Assembly: GCA_963693365.1 (NCBI GenBank)
Contig: CAVNZM010000001.1
Span: 20,708,001-20,772,000 of the forward strand
DNA length: 64,000 nucleotides
From: Amoebidium appalachense
Taxonomy: Eukaryota > Ichthyosporea
Direction: 5' to 3'
Part shown: one piece after another, positions 11,649 to 27,880 of the stretch
How positions within the stretch are numbered: position 1 is the stretch's first letter
How the letters are laid out: each line of letters starts with the position of its first letter
The notes under the pieces: generated by a model
Told to the model about the DNA's origin: nothing
Database searches by the model: none
Seen by the model: the letters and a program-made list of their open reading frames with translations, nothing else
Made by a program: the position numbers and the translations under genes

Positions 11649-12599
11649 ATGGACTTTTTCCAAAGCATGGAGGTCTTTAAGGCTGCCATGGCTGCACACG
11701 GCATGCAAACTGGTATGCCGGCCCCACCAGTAAACAACGCACAGACACCGGGTGTGAACGGAAGCATGAAACGAACGCAAGAGGGGGAGGGCGGGGAGGC
11801 AGGTAGAAAGCAGATGCGGTTGAATTTGGACGCAGGGCGAAGCCGGGGGCAGGAAGCAAACACGAGTAACGGGAACAAGTTCAACCTCGAAGGGGAGGAC
11901 TATAGCGAGTCGGAGGAGGATAGGAAGGACGGCCTGGGCATGGCTGTGGGCGTAACGGATAAGAGAAAACGCAACTGCCTCGCAAGTGCGCGGTTTAGGC
12001 AGAAGAAGAAGGCCGAGATGCAGATGCTCGAAGAGATAGCCACGCAGAAGACGGAGGAGTGCGAGAAGCTCACGCAGCACGTCAAGCTGCTGCAGGCCGA
12101 GGTGCACTACCTCAAGCAGCTCATGTTTATGAACGCCCTGGCCAACGCCCAGAACCCCGGCCTTGCCCAGGTTATGGCGGCAGCAAACAACCCGGCCATG
12201 GCTGCCCAGGCAGCACAGGCGGCCCAGCTAGCCGCCTTGGCTGCTGCGGCCCTGCAGACGGCCGGCACCCAGCCCCAGGCCCCACCAGCCCCTACCAGTC
12301 ACGCCCAAACTATGCCCAACCCCACCCTGCCCCCACACCCACCACAAGCCCCGCCACTGGCCATGCCCTTTGGCTTCCCTATGCCCGCACCGCCAGGGCA
12401 ACTTGCTATGCCTCGTCCCATGGGTCCGGGGCCTATGCCCCCCCCTATGAACCTCAACTTCCAGGAGTTGGCGGCGTCAGCAGGGTTGCAAATACCGCCA
12501 GGGCTCAACCTCAACGCCCTGTTTCCCACCATGCCGGGTGCCCCACCAAGCGGCCCTGTGCACGACTTTGCGCAGATGCAGCACCAAATGAAGAAGTGA
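11649..12599 (+). CDS. bZIP transcription factor
   Basis: A single open frame of 316 codons starts at an ATG followed by G (taactATGG) and shows no internal introns. Residues 105-121 are a basic region (KRKRNCLASARFRQKKK) with the invariant N109 and R117 of the N-x7-R signature. A coiled coil follows with heptad leucines at 127, 141, 148 and 155; position 134 is Lys. The ASARFR core is typical of fungal bZIPs of the Cys3/Met28 or ATF4-like type and differs from the animal Jun/CREB form. Before it lies an acidic, Ser/Asn-rich segment. After it comes an Ala/Gln-rich stretch (residues about 168-215) and then a Pro/Met-rich tail, both common in activation domains. It should act as a nuclear DNA-binding dimer. 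Target genes cannot be deduced. A polyadenylation signal lies at 12835. Confidence 0.93.
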   Translation: MDFFQSMEVFKAAMAAHGMQTGMPAPPVNNAQTPGVNGSMKRTQEGEGGEAGRKQMRLNLDAGRSRGQEANTSNGNKFNLEGEDYSESEEDRKDGLGMAVGVTDKRKRNCLASARFRQKKKAEMQMLEEIATQKTEECEKLTQHVKLLQAEVHYLKQLMFMNALANAQNPGLAQVMAAANNPAMAAQAAQAAQLAALAAAALQTAGTQPQAPPAPTSHAQTMPNPTLPPHPPQAPPLAMPFGFPMPAPPGQLAMPRPMGPGPMPPPMNLNFQELAASAGLQIPPGLNLNALFPTMPGAPPSGPVHDFAQMQHQMKK

Positions 12600-12752
12600 C
12601 GTGGCCGGTGGGTGGGCCTTATTGTCGCACTGCGAATGACTGAACACGCAAGTAGTGGTTGAGGTAGTACGTTAGTTTTAATTCTGCATCTTCATTCGAA
12701 GGAGGGGAAACTAGGGACAGGCACGCAATGGGGCTCCAAGTGTGTGTGCGTG

Positions 12753-12759
12753 CGTGTGT

Positions 12760-12794
<35 letters not shown>

Positions 12795-12796
12795 CG
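12753..12796. repeat. GT then poly-G tract in the bZIP 3' region
   Basis: A short GT/GC stretch runs into about 30 G between the bZIP stop codon and the AATAAA at 12835, so the tract is probably transcribed in the 3' UTR. Confidence 0.85.
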
Positions 12797-12834
12797 GTTG
12801 TGGCTTTGGGAGGACTAGAGCGCGCGAATGAAGC

Positions 12835-12840
12835 AATAAA
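12835..12840 (+). terminator. AATAAA polyadenylation signal for the bZIP gene
   Basis: A canonical AATAAA lies 236 bases after the stop codon and is the first on this strand downstream. Confidence 0.6.
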
Positions 12841-13109
12841 TATGTTAGAACATGGTGGGACTTGCTTTCCCTTCTGGTAGTCGTTTTTCTTTTTCCTCTT
12901 GGACCAGTCTTGGTTATGTGCGTGGGAGCAGAGGAAGACGATTGAGTAATGGGCTTGATCCGAACATAAGTATAGAATACACGAATTTCCCTGCGTGGTG
13001 GTGATACTATCTGGCATATCTTTGTGCCTTACGAAGGCGGTATGCTTTAGCAGTGAAATACAATACATTGGTCAGGTCTGTGCAAAGGGGTTGGTTCATG
13101 CGATACCTA

Positions 13110-13616
13110 GCTGCTCCCCCCCCCCCCCCCCCCCCCCCCTCCCCCCGGAACATGTATGCAAGCTCCAGCGCATTGGCCAATGCACACACGGGCACATACA
13201 TGCACAAATACACCCACACATGCACACAGACATGCGCGCGCAAACACCTATACATACCCCAAGCGCAAACACGAGCACACACAGGGACAAGCTTGTGCAC
13301 ACACTCAAACACAAAGGATACACCATACCGGCACAGGTGCACACTCACTCGCACTCACCTGCACACACGCACACACACACACACGAACACAGACACGCAC
13401 ATGCACACGCACACGTGTATGCATACGCACACACAAACACGAGCTCGCACACGGACAAGCTTGCGCACACGCTCAAACACAAAGAATACATCATGCAGGC
13501 ACAAGGTGCACACCAACCACACACACATGCACACACCGTCGACTCACACAGGCGCACGCACTCACTTCATACCTCCCCCCCCCCCCTCCCCCGTCCCCCC
13601 CCATACGCTCGCGTGC

Positions 13617-13647
<31 letters not shown>

Positions 13648-13820
13648 AACACTGGACAAAAATGCAACGTGTAGCACGCACACGTAAACACGTGCATGCC
13701 CCGCACCAACTCAAACCCACACACGCGCACACACACTTGGGCGCTCACACAAAAACAAATGCACACACAGTATAGAAAAACACAAGTGTGCGTGCACGCA
13801 CACACAAACACACTAGCTAG

Positions 13821-13860
<40 letters not shown>

Positions 13861-14392
13861 AAAATGCTCAGCACATAGAGGGCAAAAAAAGTGGTGCTCC
13901 AGGGACGGGATGTACGCACATACACAGGCACGGGCTCATGCACTTGCTGACGCACACCCAAAGCCCCCCACACGTGCACACGCACATGGCCTCACATGTA
14001 CACAAATGCACGCGCACACACAAATGCACAACCGCACACACAGGCGTGCATGCACGCACGCACACACACAGACTACACACACACATTCAAGTTACGCGCG
14101 GTTTCATTGATGCCTGCACCCACACCCATACATGGGACATGTGCACACGTCTCGCTCGCGCGCGCACACCCACACACACACACACACACACATGTGCATT
14201 CACTGCATGCGTGCACACACGCACATGCAAAGTCTCTCGCACATGTACACTCACTGTGCACGCGCACACACCGTGACACACACACACACACACACACATG
14301 CACACGCACATGCACAAGGCAACACAACACCCTGCACACACACACCGACACGTTATTGGAGCTTTCATTCATGCCCGCACCACACAGTTTGT

Positions 14393-14441
<49 letters not shown>

Positions 14442-14500
14442 TGTGCGTGTGCATACACATGCGTGCCTGTACACAGACACGATTGCATGCACAAGCATGC
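13110..14500. repeat. Long degenerate CA-rich region with internal duplication
   Basis: About 1.4 kb of diverged CA/CG/CATG microsatellite, ending in a GT block (14389-14438). A segment of roughly 75 bases around gacaagcttg and ctcaaacacaaag occurs near 13287-13360 and again near 13455-13520. The frames are Thr-His translations. Confidence 0.85.
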
Positions 14501-15470
14501 ACACATTCCACATGGTGCAAATACCCGTCAACCACCGCATCGTGTATATTCACGGGAGTGTGCGCAGGGAGGTGTGCACTGCGCGAAGGCCTAACTGCCC
14601 ATGCTCCTATAATTCGCTCACTGCATGCATACATATGCCGAGTAGGTTTTACCATCTTTTTGTGTGTGTAATTTTGATGGCTCTTGTCTGTTGCCCCCAC
14701 ACACTGAAAAATCTTAACTCAAAGCTGACACGAGACCACAAGACACAAGCATGTACATGCATCTACCAGCACACACTGCACACACCATACGTAGGGGCTC
14801 CCTATCTCGTGTGTGCGTGTGTGTGCGCCGTAACCCTGTGCATGCTTCATTACCTCACATGCACACCAGCTTGTTTGTGCATCAGTTCGGTAGGCACACA
14901 GTGATACACCCCACACTGGCACACACAATCTTTATGCAGGCAGGCTGGCTTGCACAATGCCACAATACACATGTCCGGAGATATTTGCAGTCACGCGCTA
15001 CACAGGACACCTTGCCACACAGCACGTTCTATGATATCCAGTGGTGTCCGCCTAGCATGTGAATCTAAATTGGAATCACCCCTCCCCCCTCCCCAACACC
15101 CACACACCCGCCCGCACAGACGCACACACGTCACACGTGTACACACAACCACTAGTCACCCAATCGCACCAATGATTATCCAGTAACACAAAGGCCTCCT
15201 GACTAGCTCACTCCTTGAGTGACACACACAAACACACACAAAAATGTTCACGCGCTATCGCCCATGAGGCGCTTGTTCGGAGAGAACTTCCACTCTTTCT
15301 ACAGGCAATGCATCTACCAATGACATGATATTGCCTAAACTGCATGCCTATAGGCTCCATATGATAGCACAACCAAATATTATTGCTGCGTCTATAAAAC
15401 GGAATTTCATAATAGACTTCATAATGGGGTGGCTGCCTTAACCGGGCTCCGGTGGGGCACGTACATGTGC
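14500..15470. other. Spacer, no gene assigned
   Basis: Mixed-composition sequence with scattered CA motifs. Several frames of 60-100 codons exist, but none has family resemblance or consistent splice signals. Confidence 0.4.
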
Positions 15471-15472
15471 TT

Positions 15473-15592
15473 GTGCCAGTGTGAAGGGGCGTGTACCTAC
15501 AATTAGCTATAGCGCTGCATGCGCATGTGTCTGTCAGTGTCATGCCAGTGTGAAGGGGTGTGTACCTACAATTAGCGCTGCAACACGTGCAT
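15473..15592. repeat. Two-copy direct repeat of about 50 bp
   Basis: The sequence beginning gccagtgtgaaggggygtg and ending in attagc occurs at about 15473-15510 and again at 15543-15580. Confidence 0.75.
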
Positions 15593-15679
15593 GTGCACAC
15601 ACGTCTGGTTGGGGTTTGCCCTCATGTTGCTGGTTTGTGTGTGCGGAACCACCGGCAACGTTGCAGCTTTCGATAAGGT

Positions 15680-15705
15680 GTTTTTTTTTTTTTTTTTTCT
15701 TTGCC

Positions 15706-15763
<58 letters not shown>
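15680..15763. repeat. Poly-T followed by poly-G tract
   Basis: About 18 T, a short unique spacer, then more than 50 G. It lies just beyond the 3' end of ADAT2. Confidence 0.95.
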
Positions 15764-15820
15764 CTTCAGAACAAAACATATAGAGGTGTGTCCTTGCAGC
15801 CAGTGTGAGGACATATTATT

Positions 15821-17940
<2,120 letters not shown>

Positions 17941-17948
17941 CAATGTAG

Positions 17949-18122
<174 letters not shown>

Positions 18123-19870
18123 GTGCATGTACGCATGCTGGCGGACGGACAAGGGAGTGGGTGGTTGTTTTTTCTATCCATGTGTCTCTGCGGTGTGAAT
18201 GATTTAGGGGTGGCATATGAACTGATGTGTTTCAGGCATGGTTGCTTGTGTGCCAGAACGAGAGGGGGCTGGTCGTGGGTGAAGTGAGGGGATAAGCAAT
18301 TTTCACGAGGAATTGTTCCCTTTGTCTATTCCAGCACAATCCACAACCTTTCTAAATATGGAAGGTGTGGGACATACCAAAGGCCATGTGCATGAAGGCC
18401 ACGTGCTGGGGGTTGTCCATGGCAACGGGGTCACGTGGGTGCACTCTCCACCAATCAGGTCCTGTTAAAGTCACGTGCAGTGTTAGTGCACGTGGGGGGA
18501 ATGCAACCAAAACAGCTAGGCTGTAGGTAGAATAGAGCCAAACACCATGCATGGAAGGAGATGCAACCAACAGAGGACTAGATGGGGTGAGGGTGGGGAC
18601 GGAAGTATGCTAAGATTAGTACAGAACATAAAATGGGAAAGCAGAAATAAGAAAGTTGAAAACAAGGGTAGAAACAAAAGGGGGCTGGGCGAGGGGGGGG
18701 GGGGGGGGGGGGGTATAGAAAAGTGGGTGCTTAGGCGGACTCGCACGCTTATCGCGTACCATCCGATGAATAATGAAGGGGGGGGGGGGGGGAGGGGAAG
18801 GGGGAATGAATAACGAAAAGGTTGCAAAAATGTTCATAAGAGACTAACGTGAAAAAATGGGATGGGCGGGGGAGGCAAAAAGGGAAGGTGATTTAATGCA
18901 CGAGGAGACGAGGAGGGGGAGGGAGCGAGGGGGGGGGGGGGGGGGGGGGGAGAAGGGGGGGAGGGGGGGGGGCAGAGAAAGAACGAAGGAGATGGTGTTG
19001 ATGAGGCAGAAGGACGGGAGGGGGGGGCAGGGGTGTGAACGAGAGAAAGAATTTTATGGATACATGGAGGGGGAGGGAGGGGAGTGCACGGACAACTTCA
19101 TTAGACGCAAGGGTAATATGGTGGAACGGGAGGCGGGCGGGCTCACCAAGGGAGGAACATGGGGAGGGGGCGGGGGTGGAGAGCGGGAGAGGGGGGGGGG
19201 GGGGCTGGGGTATGGGACGGTGTTTAAAGTAGGGTACCGAGAAGTAGCCAACCCACAGACCCAAAAGGCAAACATGCAAGAATCAGCAAGAAACCGGCGA
19301 TAAAATGCTTAGAGAGGTGGTGTTCCTCGAGAGAAATGAGGGGATTCGCCCTGTGTGTTGCGGGCAAGGGACTAAGGTAGATGCAATTGTGTGTTGTATC
19401 AAGTGACAGCCAGGGGGTACGAGGGGTGCAGGCCAACCTTAGCACATCTACTGCAATAGGGATTGGGGAGGAGGGGGGCAGGGGCAAGAGGGGAGCAGGC
19501 GGAGGGGGGGGGGGATACTGCGAGGGGGAAGTTGCGGCCTTTTGTGTGTGCAGGGGGGGGTGGGGGGGTAGGAAGGTTAGGGGGGGGAGGGGGGGGGGAG
19601 GGGGGCGGACTACTGAGTACCTCGAGAACTATGATGTTCAGAAAGAGCCGGTGGGAGGAAGTGGATGTGAATGTGATGGTGGTGGTTGTTGGGGGGGGGG
19701 GGTGGGGGGGGGGGGGTTAGACGCAAAGTGGGCAGGAAGGACGAAAGCCCCCGTGGCTGGTGAAAGCTCACGTGTGGCTGCACGTGAAGGGTTGGGCGAG
19801 TTGTGGCAACAGAACGGGTTTAAAAGCCACAGTGAACGGTAGTGAAACATAAGGGGTAGGGGTGGGGGAA
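18123..19870. other. Purine-rich spacer, no gene assigned
   Basis: Sequence after 18540 is G/A-rich with multiple G-runs (18697-18712, 18929-18950, 19190-19203, 19560-19600, 19690-19718). Frames are Gly/Arg/Glu low complexity. A short segment at 18340-18540 has CCAAT and CACGTG-like motifs but no linked gene. Confidence 0.45.
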
Positions 19871-19872
19871 GT

Positions 19873-20410
<538 letters not shown>

Positions 20411-21240
20411 TCGGTGTGTGTTTGTTGATGGATGTGGATGCTCGAAGGGCGGAGAGAGGGGAAGGGGGGGGGGGGGGGGGAGGGGGGGGGAAGGAGAGGG
20501 GGGGAGGGGGGGCAAGGGAGAGAAGGAATGCCAATTGGTAAGCGCGTTGTGAGTCAGAGAGAGGTGAGTCAGAGAGAGGTGGGGTCTAGCCACGTGCCTG
20601 TGGCTTGTGTGCTGAACTTTTGCTGGTGTCGTGTCGACGGGCTGCGCGACAACACAGAGGCCCTCCTCTGCACAGCCCAGGCAAGGGTAGTGTGTATAAG
20701 CCCAGCAAGAAACATGTGTACTGGGCAGGGTGCTTGCGCTAGTGTGTGCTCCTGTGGGTGCTACATGAATCTCGCAATACTCTTGGGTACGCACATGTCG
20801 GTCACATTTACGAAGGGGAGGCCCTACGTGTGCTCATATGACTAAGACTGCAGGCGGGCTCCAACAACTACCTAAGCGTTTATTCTGTATTGCTATAAGC
20901 ACGTATGCTGCAGATTTGCGCTGGCTTTGCTGCTGATGTTTTGCGCGTCACTGCAACCTTGCCTCCTGCTTGCACGTGCCATGAATGACCCCAATGCTCC
21001 GGCACAGCTACGAAACAGTGTGTGGGGGCCTACACTTGTGTTCTGGCGCAGACACACCGAAGATGTACAAGGGTGGTACACCCGAGGTTTGCTGCCCTGT
21101 GGTGATTGGCTGCACCTAAAATTTCCGCTCGCCAATCTCCCCCCCCCCCCCCCCCCCCCCTTGCACTCCCGACCCCCCCCTCCTCCGGGGCCACTCGGAG
21201 GTGAAAGCAGTATGTATGCTCTTGCTATAATTCTATAAGA
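20411..21240. other. Spacer with weak coding candidates
   Basis: It contains a G-rich tract at 20461-20520 and a C-run at 21140-21160. A plus frame at 20927-21238 begins MLLMFCASLQPCLLLARA, resembling a signal peptide, but runs into a poly-Pro repeat and has no recognised domain. It is not called as a gene. Confidence 0.3.
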
Positions 21241-22160
21241 CATATACAGAGCTCTATAACTATAGCGAGGTATACCATGGCTCCACTCTGTTTACTCGAG
21301 GCACAGGGAGACCAGTCTCAGGGCGCGGGGGCGCAGGGTTTTGCTCGGTACATAAATCACCTCCGCGTTATATCATGATCAGGTACTACGCCATCCTGCC
21401 TGAGGGCATAGGCAGAGCCAAGAAGACGGTAGCCTCTGTACAAAAATAGAAGTAGCTACTAATTAGTAATATCACGTGAGTGGGTCTAAAATAACTTGCC
21501 TTTTTCTTTTTATTGGCGTATAATCCCCATGGCCTGCACATGCATATGGGCATGCAAAAGGGATTCTTGGATTTGAAACGGGGAGGGGGGTAGTAGCTAG
21601 TTTGGGGTGTGTGTGTGGGGGGGGGGGGGGAGGGGGAGGGGGAGGGGGGGGGACCACCACCCTGAGTAGGTGGGTCCCCTCCCCCCCGGGGAGCAGGGAC
21701 CCACCCAGCCCATAGATAGGCTGCCATCATATGACTATATCAGATAAGCTGATGATATATAGTACTAATAGTATGATTTACCAGCGGTTTAAGTACATTC
21801 CCAAAACATAAACATTGAGGCTAACTAATAGAAGTCACTCTTGATCACCTAAAACTCAGGCTATCTATCTATATATATGTCGTAAGGTCATACCCCCCCC
21901 TCCCCCCCCCCCCCCCCCCCCCCCCCCGGCCCACCCGCCCCTGGCTCGGGGCCCCCTGTCCCCCCGCCCTCTCCCCTCCCTAACCCCCCTCTCGCACTCG
22001 TCTTTAGTCGCCCACCGCGCACACGCACAGCACACACTTTCACACGTATTTAGTTCACACGTATGTAGTTCACACGTATTTAGTTCGCACGTATTTAGTT
22101 CACACGTGCCTGCCCAGGACGATAACTTTCCCCCAATACTAACTTCGAAATAGTTGACCG
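21241..22160. other. Spacer with five-copy 15-bp repeat
   Basis: Unique AT-rich DNA with a G-run tract (21617-21652) and C-runs (21894-21927). Five copies of the 15-base unit cacacgtatttagtt, with substitutions, lie at 22038-22110. No gene is seen. Confidence 0.5.
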
Positions 22161-22164
22161 TTGC

Positions 22165-22930
<766 letters not shown>

Positions 22931-23127
22931 AGGCCGGGGGAGGGGGGAGGGGGGGGGGTGCGGGGACGGGGGCGGGGGGGGGGGGGGGGGGGGGGGGAAG
23001 ATATGCATCAGTGGCCAAAACGGAAGTAATTTCTCATATAAAAAAAGAGTAACGAATACATGTACAATTTTTGTTGGATAGAAAAGAGACTCTGGCCATG
23101 ATCACGCGCATGGGCGGGCGGGAGTGG

Positions 23128-23137
<10 letters not shown>

Positions 23138-23179
<42 letters not shown>

Positions 23180-23280
23180 ACCACCCCATTCACCCAGTTG
23201 GGTCCCTCCTCCCCTCCCCCTCCCCCCCCCCTGCGGCTACCTGGGGGGGGGGGGGGGGGGGGGGGGAGGGGGGGAGGGAG
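23138..23280. repeat. GT and poly-G tracts
   Basis: A short GT block runs into about 37 G, then CCACC/CCCTCC sequence and a second G-rich tract at 23244-23278. Confidence 0.95.
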
Positions 23281-23480
23281 TTAGGTTATAGCGTCTCAGA
23301 CTCCCTTTCATAGCCCCCCCTCTGGATTGTTGTAATTGTTATTTACGCACCTTTAGATGCATGCTTATAGATAGCAGACATACGACACGTACACGTAGGA
23401 CACGGCCCTTTCCCATTACTCATTATTACGTAACCATTGCATCATTGTTACATCATAGCTTTGCATCTTGGCACACCACG

Positions 23481-23945
23481 TGTTATGCCCCTGTAACGCA
23501 TGAATATTTGGGATAGCCCCTGCACGTGTACCAATAGTTTATGCATATGCACAGTGGCACGCGATTGAGAAGATTGACATTGCGTGTGCACGTGGCATGC
23601 GTTTTGAAGATTGACATTGCATGTATTTGTAGATTGAGCATTTCCGATTGGTTGTTTCTAATATTCGGGATTCGTACTAGCCATATATAGACATTGTAAG
23701 TGCTTTCCTATTGCATCATGTGGTAGACAAGCGCGCAAACAAAACTATATAAAGGATGGCATCGGTCGACCACACACAGACAGACAGATAGATCTAGAGA
23801 GTCTCAGAAAGAGTCTAACCTCAGAGTTAGTAAGCTACTCTTGAGATACCTGTGTGTGTACACAGAAGCCGAAGTTTCAAAAGAGAACGATCCAACTTTT
23901 CTTGATTCTTAGCACCACTAGTACTCCCATCCTATTCCCCTAACA
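23481..23945 (+). mobile_element. Candidate solo LTR
   Basis: A 465-bp segment begins TGTTATGCCCCT and ends TTCCCCTAACA, giving the inverted TGTTA/TAACA ends typical of LTRs. Inside is a TATA box (TATATAAAGG at 23746). The flanking pentamers (ccacg and gggag) do not match, so there is no target-site duplication. No primer-binding site, reverse transcriptase or second copy is visible in the window. It could equally be an ordinary TATA promoter. Confidence 0.3.
23746..23755 (+). promoter_or_regulatory. TATA box
   Basis: TATATAAAGG in unique AT-rich DNA is a strong match to the TATA consensus. The downstream transcript, if any, is unidentified. Confidence 0.4.
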
Positions 23946-23959
23946 GGGAGGACCACCAG

Positions 23960-24181
23960 AGCAGACGTCGATTTACTACTCCCCCCCCCCCTCCCCCCTT
24001 CCCCCCCCATTTCAAATTCAAAAAACCCTAAAAGCTCAATCTGTGCTCGGTTTGAAGCGGAGGTTGGCACTGGTACGGCCGGTGCCTTCAGATGCCCGTC
24101 ATGTTCCTTTCTGCCACTGCTCGTGCCTGCTTTTGCAGGTTACACATGGTAGCCCCAGCTGGACGTTGAAGAACGGGGGCA

Positions 24182-24215
<34 letters not shown>

Positions 24216-25260
24216 GGCAATGCCCGTCATGTTTTGTGCACGCATACACTTATATGATCACGAATCCTGGGCCAAACACAGTGACAGCCACGCCCACATG
24301 TGCACGAACACATGCCTAAAATTTAATAAAAAATAAAAATAAAAAATCAACCATCTACAAAAATCATAAAAATCAACCATCTACAAAAATCATAAAAATC
24401 AACCATCTGCACCTACCCCCTTGCCATAACCCAGCAGATCTAGCGGCTGCACCTTATCACCCCCACCGGACTGCAAGCAACATATCCACCACCAAGGACT
24501 GAATCGGCTGGGGACTTTGCCCCAGGCACATCACCCTCCCACGTGCTGGATCACCACACCCGGCCACAGACAACCCTATTGGCTACACAATCTGTCTGTA
24601 TGCATATCTGAGCTTTTCTTTGAATATTTGTAAACCTAGATGTAGGACATTACAAAAACCCCCGCTCAAAACATAAATACAAAAACCACCAATTCCCAGA
24701 GCCGCCTGCCACCCGTAGGAAGAAACGAGTCACAACTTCTAGCAGAAAAAACCGCCCACCAATGTGCCGGCTTGCCCAAATGCAGAGACTTCAACCGAAA
24801 ATAAAGTGCCACCCACAACACTTAATAGACAAATAGCAGCCACCACCACACTACACAACATGGGGCACCATATACGCCCCACCATGCTAAACCACACATC
24901 CCATCACACTATGTTAGACCCCCCTCACCTGACTGGGGGAAATTTTGTAACCGGACCCTCCTAGTTTGTAAAATCTTTGACAATTAGCACATGCCCCCCT
25001 AGCCTTTTGTGTATATATTTTAGCGTGATCGTTCTGCCATGTCTGTTTGACGGGCTCAGTCTTTTAAGTAGCTATATAGGTATTTGGGGTCGCGGGCTAC
25101 CTAGAGACAGCAGTGCTGAATATGAAAGTCATAAAATGAAAGGGCTCGAATCATCTGCACTAGCTGCACAATAAAACCCACACCCACACTCACAACCGCA
25201 GGCACAACCGTTGGCATACACCGTAGCAGACAGACACAAAACACCCAGTCTTACGTTCTT
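23960..25260. other. AT-rich spacer with a 26-bp tandem repeat
   Basis: There is a G-run at 24182-24214 and three copies of an approximately 26-base unit (aaaaatcaaccatctac) at 24330-24412. The rest is A/C-rich unique DNA without recognisable coding sequence. Confidence 0.5.
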
Positions 25261-27120
25261 GAGATTCAAATTTGGGGGAGGGTGGGAGAGGAAGAGGGGA
25301 AGGGGGAAGTGGGGAGGCGGGGGGGGAGGGAGGGGAGGGGGGAAGCAGGAAATATCCGCTTCCCCCTTGGGGGGGGGGGGGGGGGGAGGGGAGGGGGGGG
25401 GGGGGGGGGGGGAGACCCCATCGGCGTGCAGGTTGGTGCCCCCCCTCCCCTCCCCCGGGGCGCCTCCCCCTCCCCCCAGGACCCCATCTGCTCCTTTGGT
25501 GAATGGACCGCCCCCACCAGCCAACCCCCCGCCCCCCACCTCCCCCCGGGCAGTCAAGCATCTCTTGCCACTTGACCCCACCCACCAACTTGTATTCGTT
25601 ACGGCCAACAATTGAGATGATCCAGTATTGTAGGCAGCCTTACGTGCTCACTGACCCGCCCATGCTCTGTTTGCGTGCATGTGTGTATAGTGTGAATCTA
25701 TGTGTGTGTTGTGTGCCAATGTGTGTTTTCACTTTGTGTGTGTGCTTGCCGCATGGTGCCAGCGTGTGTGTGCTGAAACATTGTGCTGTTGACGAATGCA
25801 GCAATTTGCCCTATTCCACACTGCCGCATGTGTGCCTGTTGCAGCCTGTGTGTAATGCTATGTGTGTGAGTGTGCGTGTTTGTGTGTGCGGCACGTGCGC
25901 CTGTGTGCCACGGTGCCACATTATTCATGTTGTATGAATATGGCACACCGTGGGTGTAACTCGCTGCTACATAGTCTCTGCCTCTGTCGGTTCCCTTTAC
26001 CCACCCACACATGCATGTTTGTTTTCTGACACATGAGTTTGAGTGATGTGCATGCCTGCATGTGTATCTGTTGCTGGCGATGTGTGCATCCACTTGTATG
26101 CGTTCGATTAGCAGGGGGGGGGGGGGGGGGGGGGGGGGGGGAGGGGGGGGAGGCTTGGGGGCGGCGGGTCAGGGGGGGAGGGGGGGGGGGGGAGGCTGGG
26201 GGGAGACGGGGAGTAAGACAGAAGAAAACTGAGGAGAGAGAAAGAGTGTGTGTATGTGTGTATAGTGTATATGTGTGTATATGTGTGTGATTTTGAGCGT
26301 ATGCACTCAATGACCACGTCCGACCACACGAGTGTACAGTGTTTGCCTTGTCCGTGTGTGTGTGATTGTGTACACAACAGCATGTGCGTGCGTGCGTGTG
26401 CGTGTGCGCGTGAATCCACGTGTCTGTGCACGTGAGTGTCGCGTGTTTTTCTTGCCAGTATCTGCTTAGGCTTGTGTCGGAGCACGTCAGCCACTTCGAA
26501 TGTGCACATGTGCATGGGTGAGTGTATGGGCAAACATATGTGCAGTTGCGCATGGCAGGTCTGTGTGCCTCCTACACGTGCTTGTGTGGTGCATGTGTGT
26601 ATAGGTACGTGGGAAATATGCGCAAAAGTGTGCGTGAGTATATGGGTGTGCGCCGTGGAGAGACTGGAGGCGGGCTTCATTCAGGAAGGCTTAAAGGGGG
26701 GGGAGGGGAGGGGGGAGGGTACTAACTTGTGTTTCAGGTGGCCCAGAACTCGTTAGGTTCAATGTTTCCGCTTTGGGAATGTATGGCGGCAGCCTGTGGG
26801 GTGGATGGGTCCCCCTTCCCCACTCTCCCTGCTAGCCAGGAGGGGGAGGGGGAGGGGGAGGAGGGAGTAGAGGGGGCGGGGGGGGGGGGGGGGGGGGGGG
26901 GAGGAGGTAGGGGGGGGGGAGAGAGGGGAGGGAGGCACCCATGCAATCTTCCAAAGGGGGTGGTGCCCCCCCCCCCCTTCCTAGCTAGAGGGGGAGGGGA
27001 AGGGGGGAGGGGGGGGGGGGGACCCACCCACTATCCATGCATCCAAAGGGGCTGGGGGGGAGGGACGGGGGGAGAACCCCCTATTCAAACTTCCAAAGAG
27101 GACCGTGATGCATGAGCACA
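25261..27120. other. G-rich tracts and degenerate TG-rich spacer
   Basis: Gly/Pro low-complexity frames arise from G-runs at 25265-25412, 26114-26195, 26695-26720 and 26843-27080. The intervening 25620-26110 and 26230-26690 are TGTG/CATG-rich. No gene is recognised. Confidence 0.5.
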
Positions 27121-27880
27121 CACACAAAGCGCGCGTGTGCGCTTTAGAAAGCATAGGTTCCGGCGGTGCAAGGCAGCTAGTCGGAATGCCTGGGTGGGTG
27201 GGCAGCTGGGGTGATTGATAAGTCTGCAGAGGGGGATGAGGGGGATAGTGGCGAAATTTGTGTATATGCGTGTAAATGTACGTGTCCCTGTGTGTGTGCC
27301 TTTGCCTGCGTGCGTGCGTGATTGGGTGTGAGAATGCGTGTGCGCGCTCGCAAACGTTTGTTCCTTTCTTTTCTTTTTTTTCCCCTTGTGCACAACACGG
27401 TGAACGGCGCAGTTGATGTGTGTACATAATCTTCACCGGGAAATATATATATTAGACTTTCTAAGTCCTGGATCGTGTGGCCTGCAGTGGGCCTGCACAC
27501 TGGGCCTCTAAGTTTGGAACTTTTCAAAATTATGCCTGTATAGGCTAGGCAGGCCATTTCAGTACAATTTCATACACTTCTACGTACACAGCCTCATACC
27601 GTGCATGCAAATCAAATACGCACGGGAGCATGGTCTCTAGACAACTGCTCCGAACATGTGGCATGCTCACTATAATTGGCTAGCTCTACCCAAAAGTTAT
27701 ACATAAGCCTTTTGGGGCATAATTAATTTAACATATCATAACGTGCATTAATCTTTAGGGCAACATTAAATCAATACTATGTATCATGTCGTACATTCGC
27801 CATTTCAAAAACATCATCAACATAAATGACCTGCCCTTAAAGGGCATCAATACCTCAACTTGCCTTCCTGCTAACAGGTG
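27121..27880. other. Spacer downstream of the minus-strand unknown gene
   Basis: AT-richer unique sequence. It would include the 3' UTR of the gene at 27881-29212. No AATAAA is obvious on the minus strand close to the stop. Confidence 0.35.
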
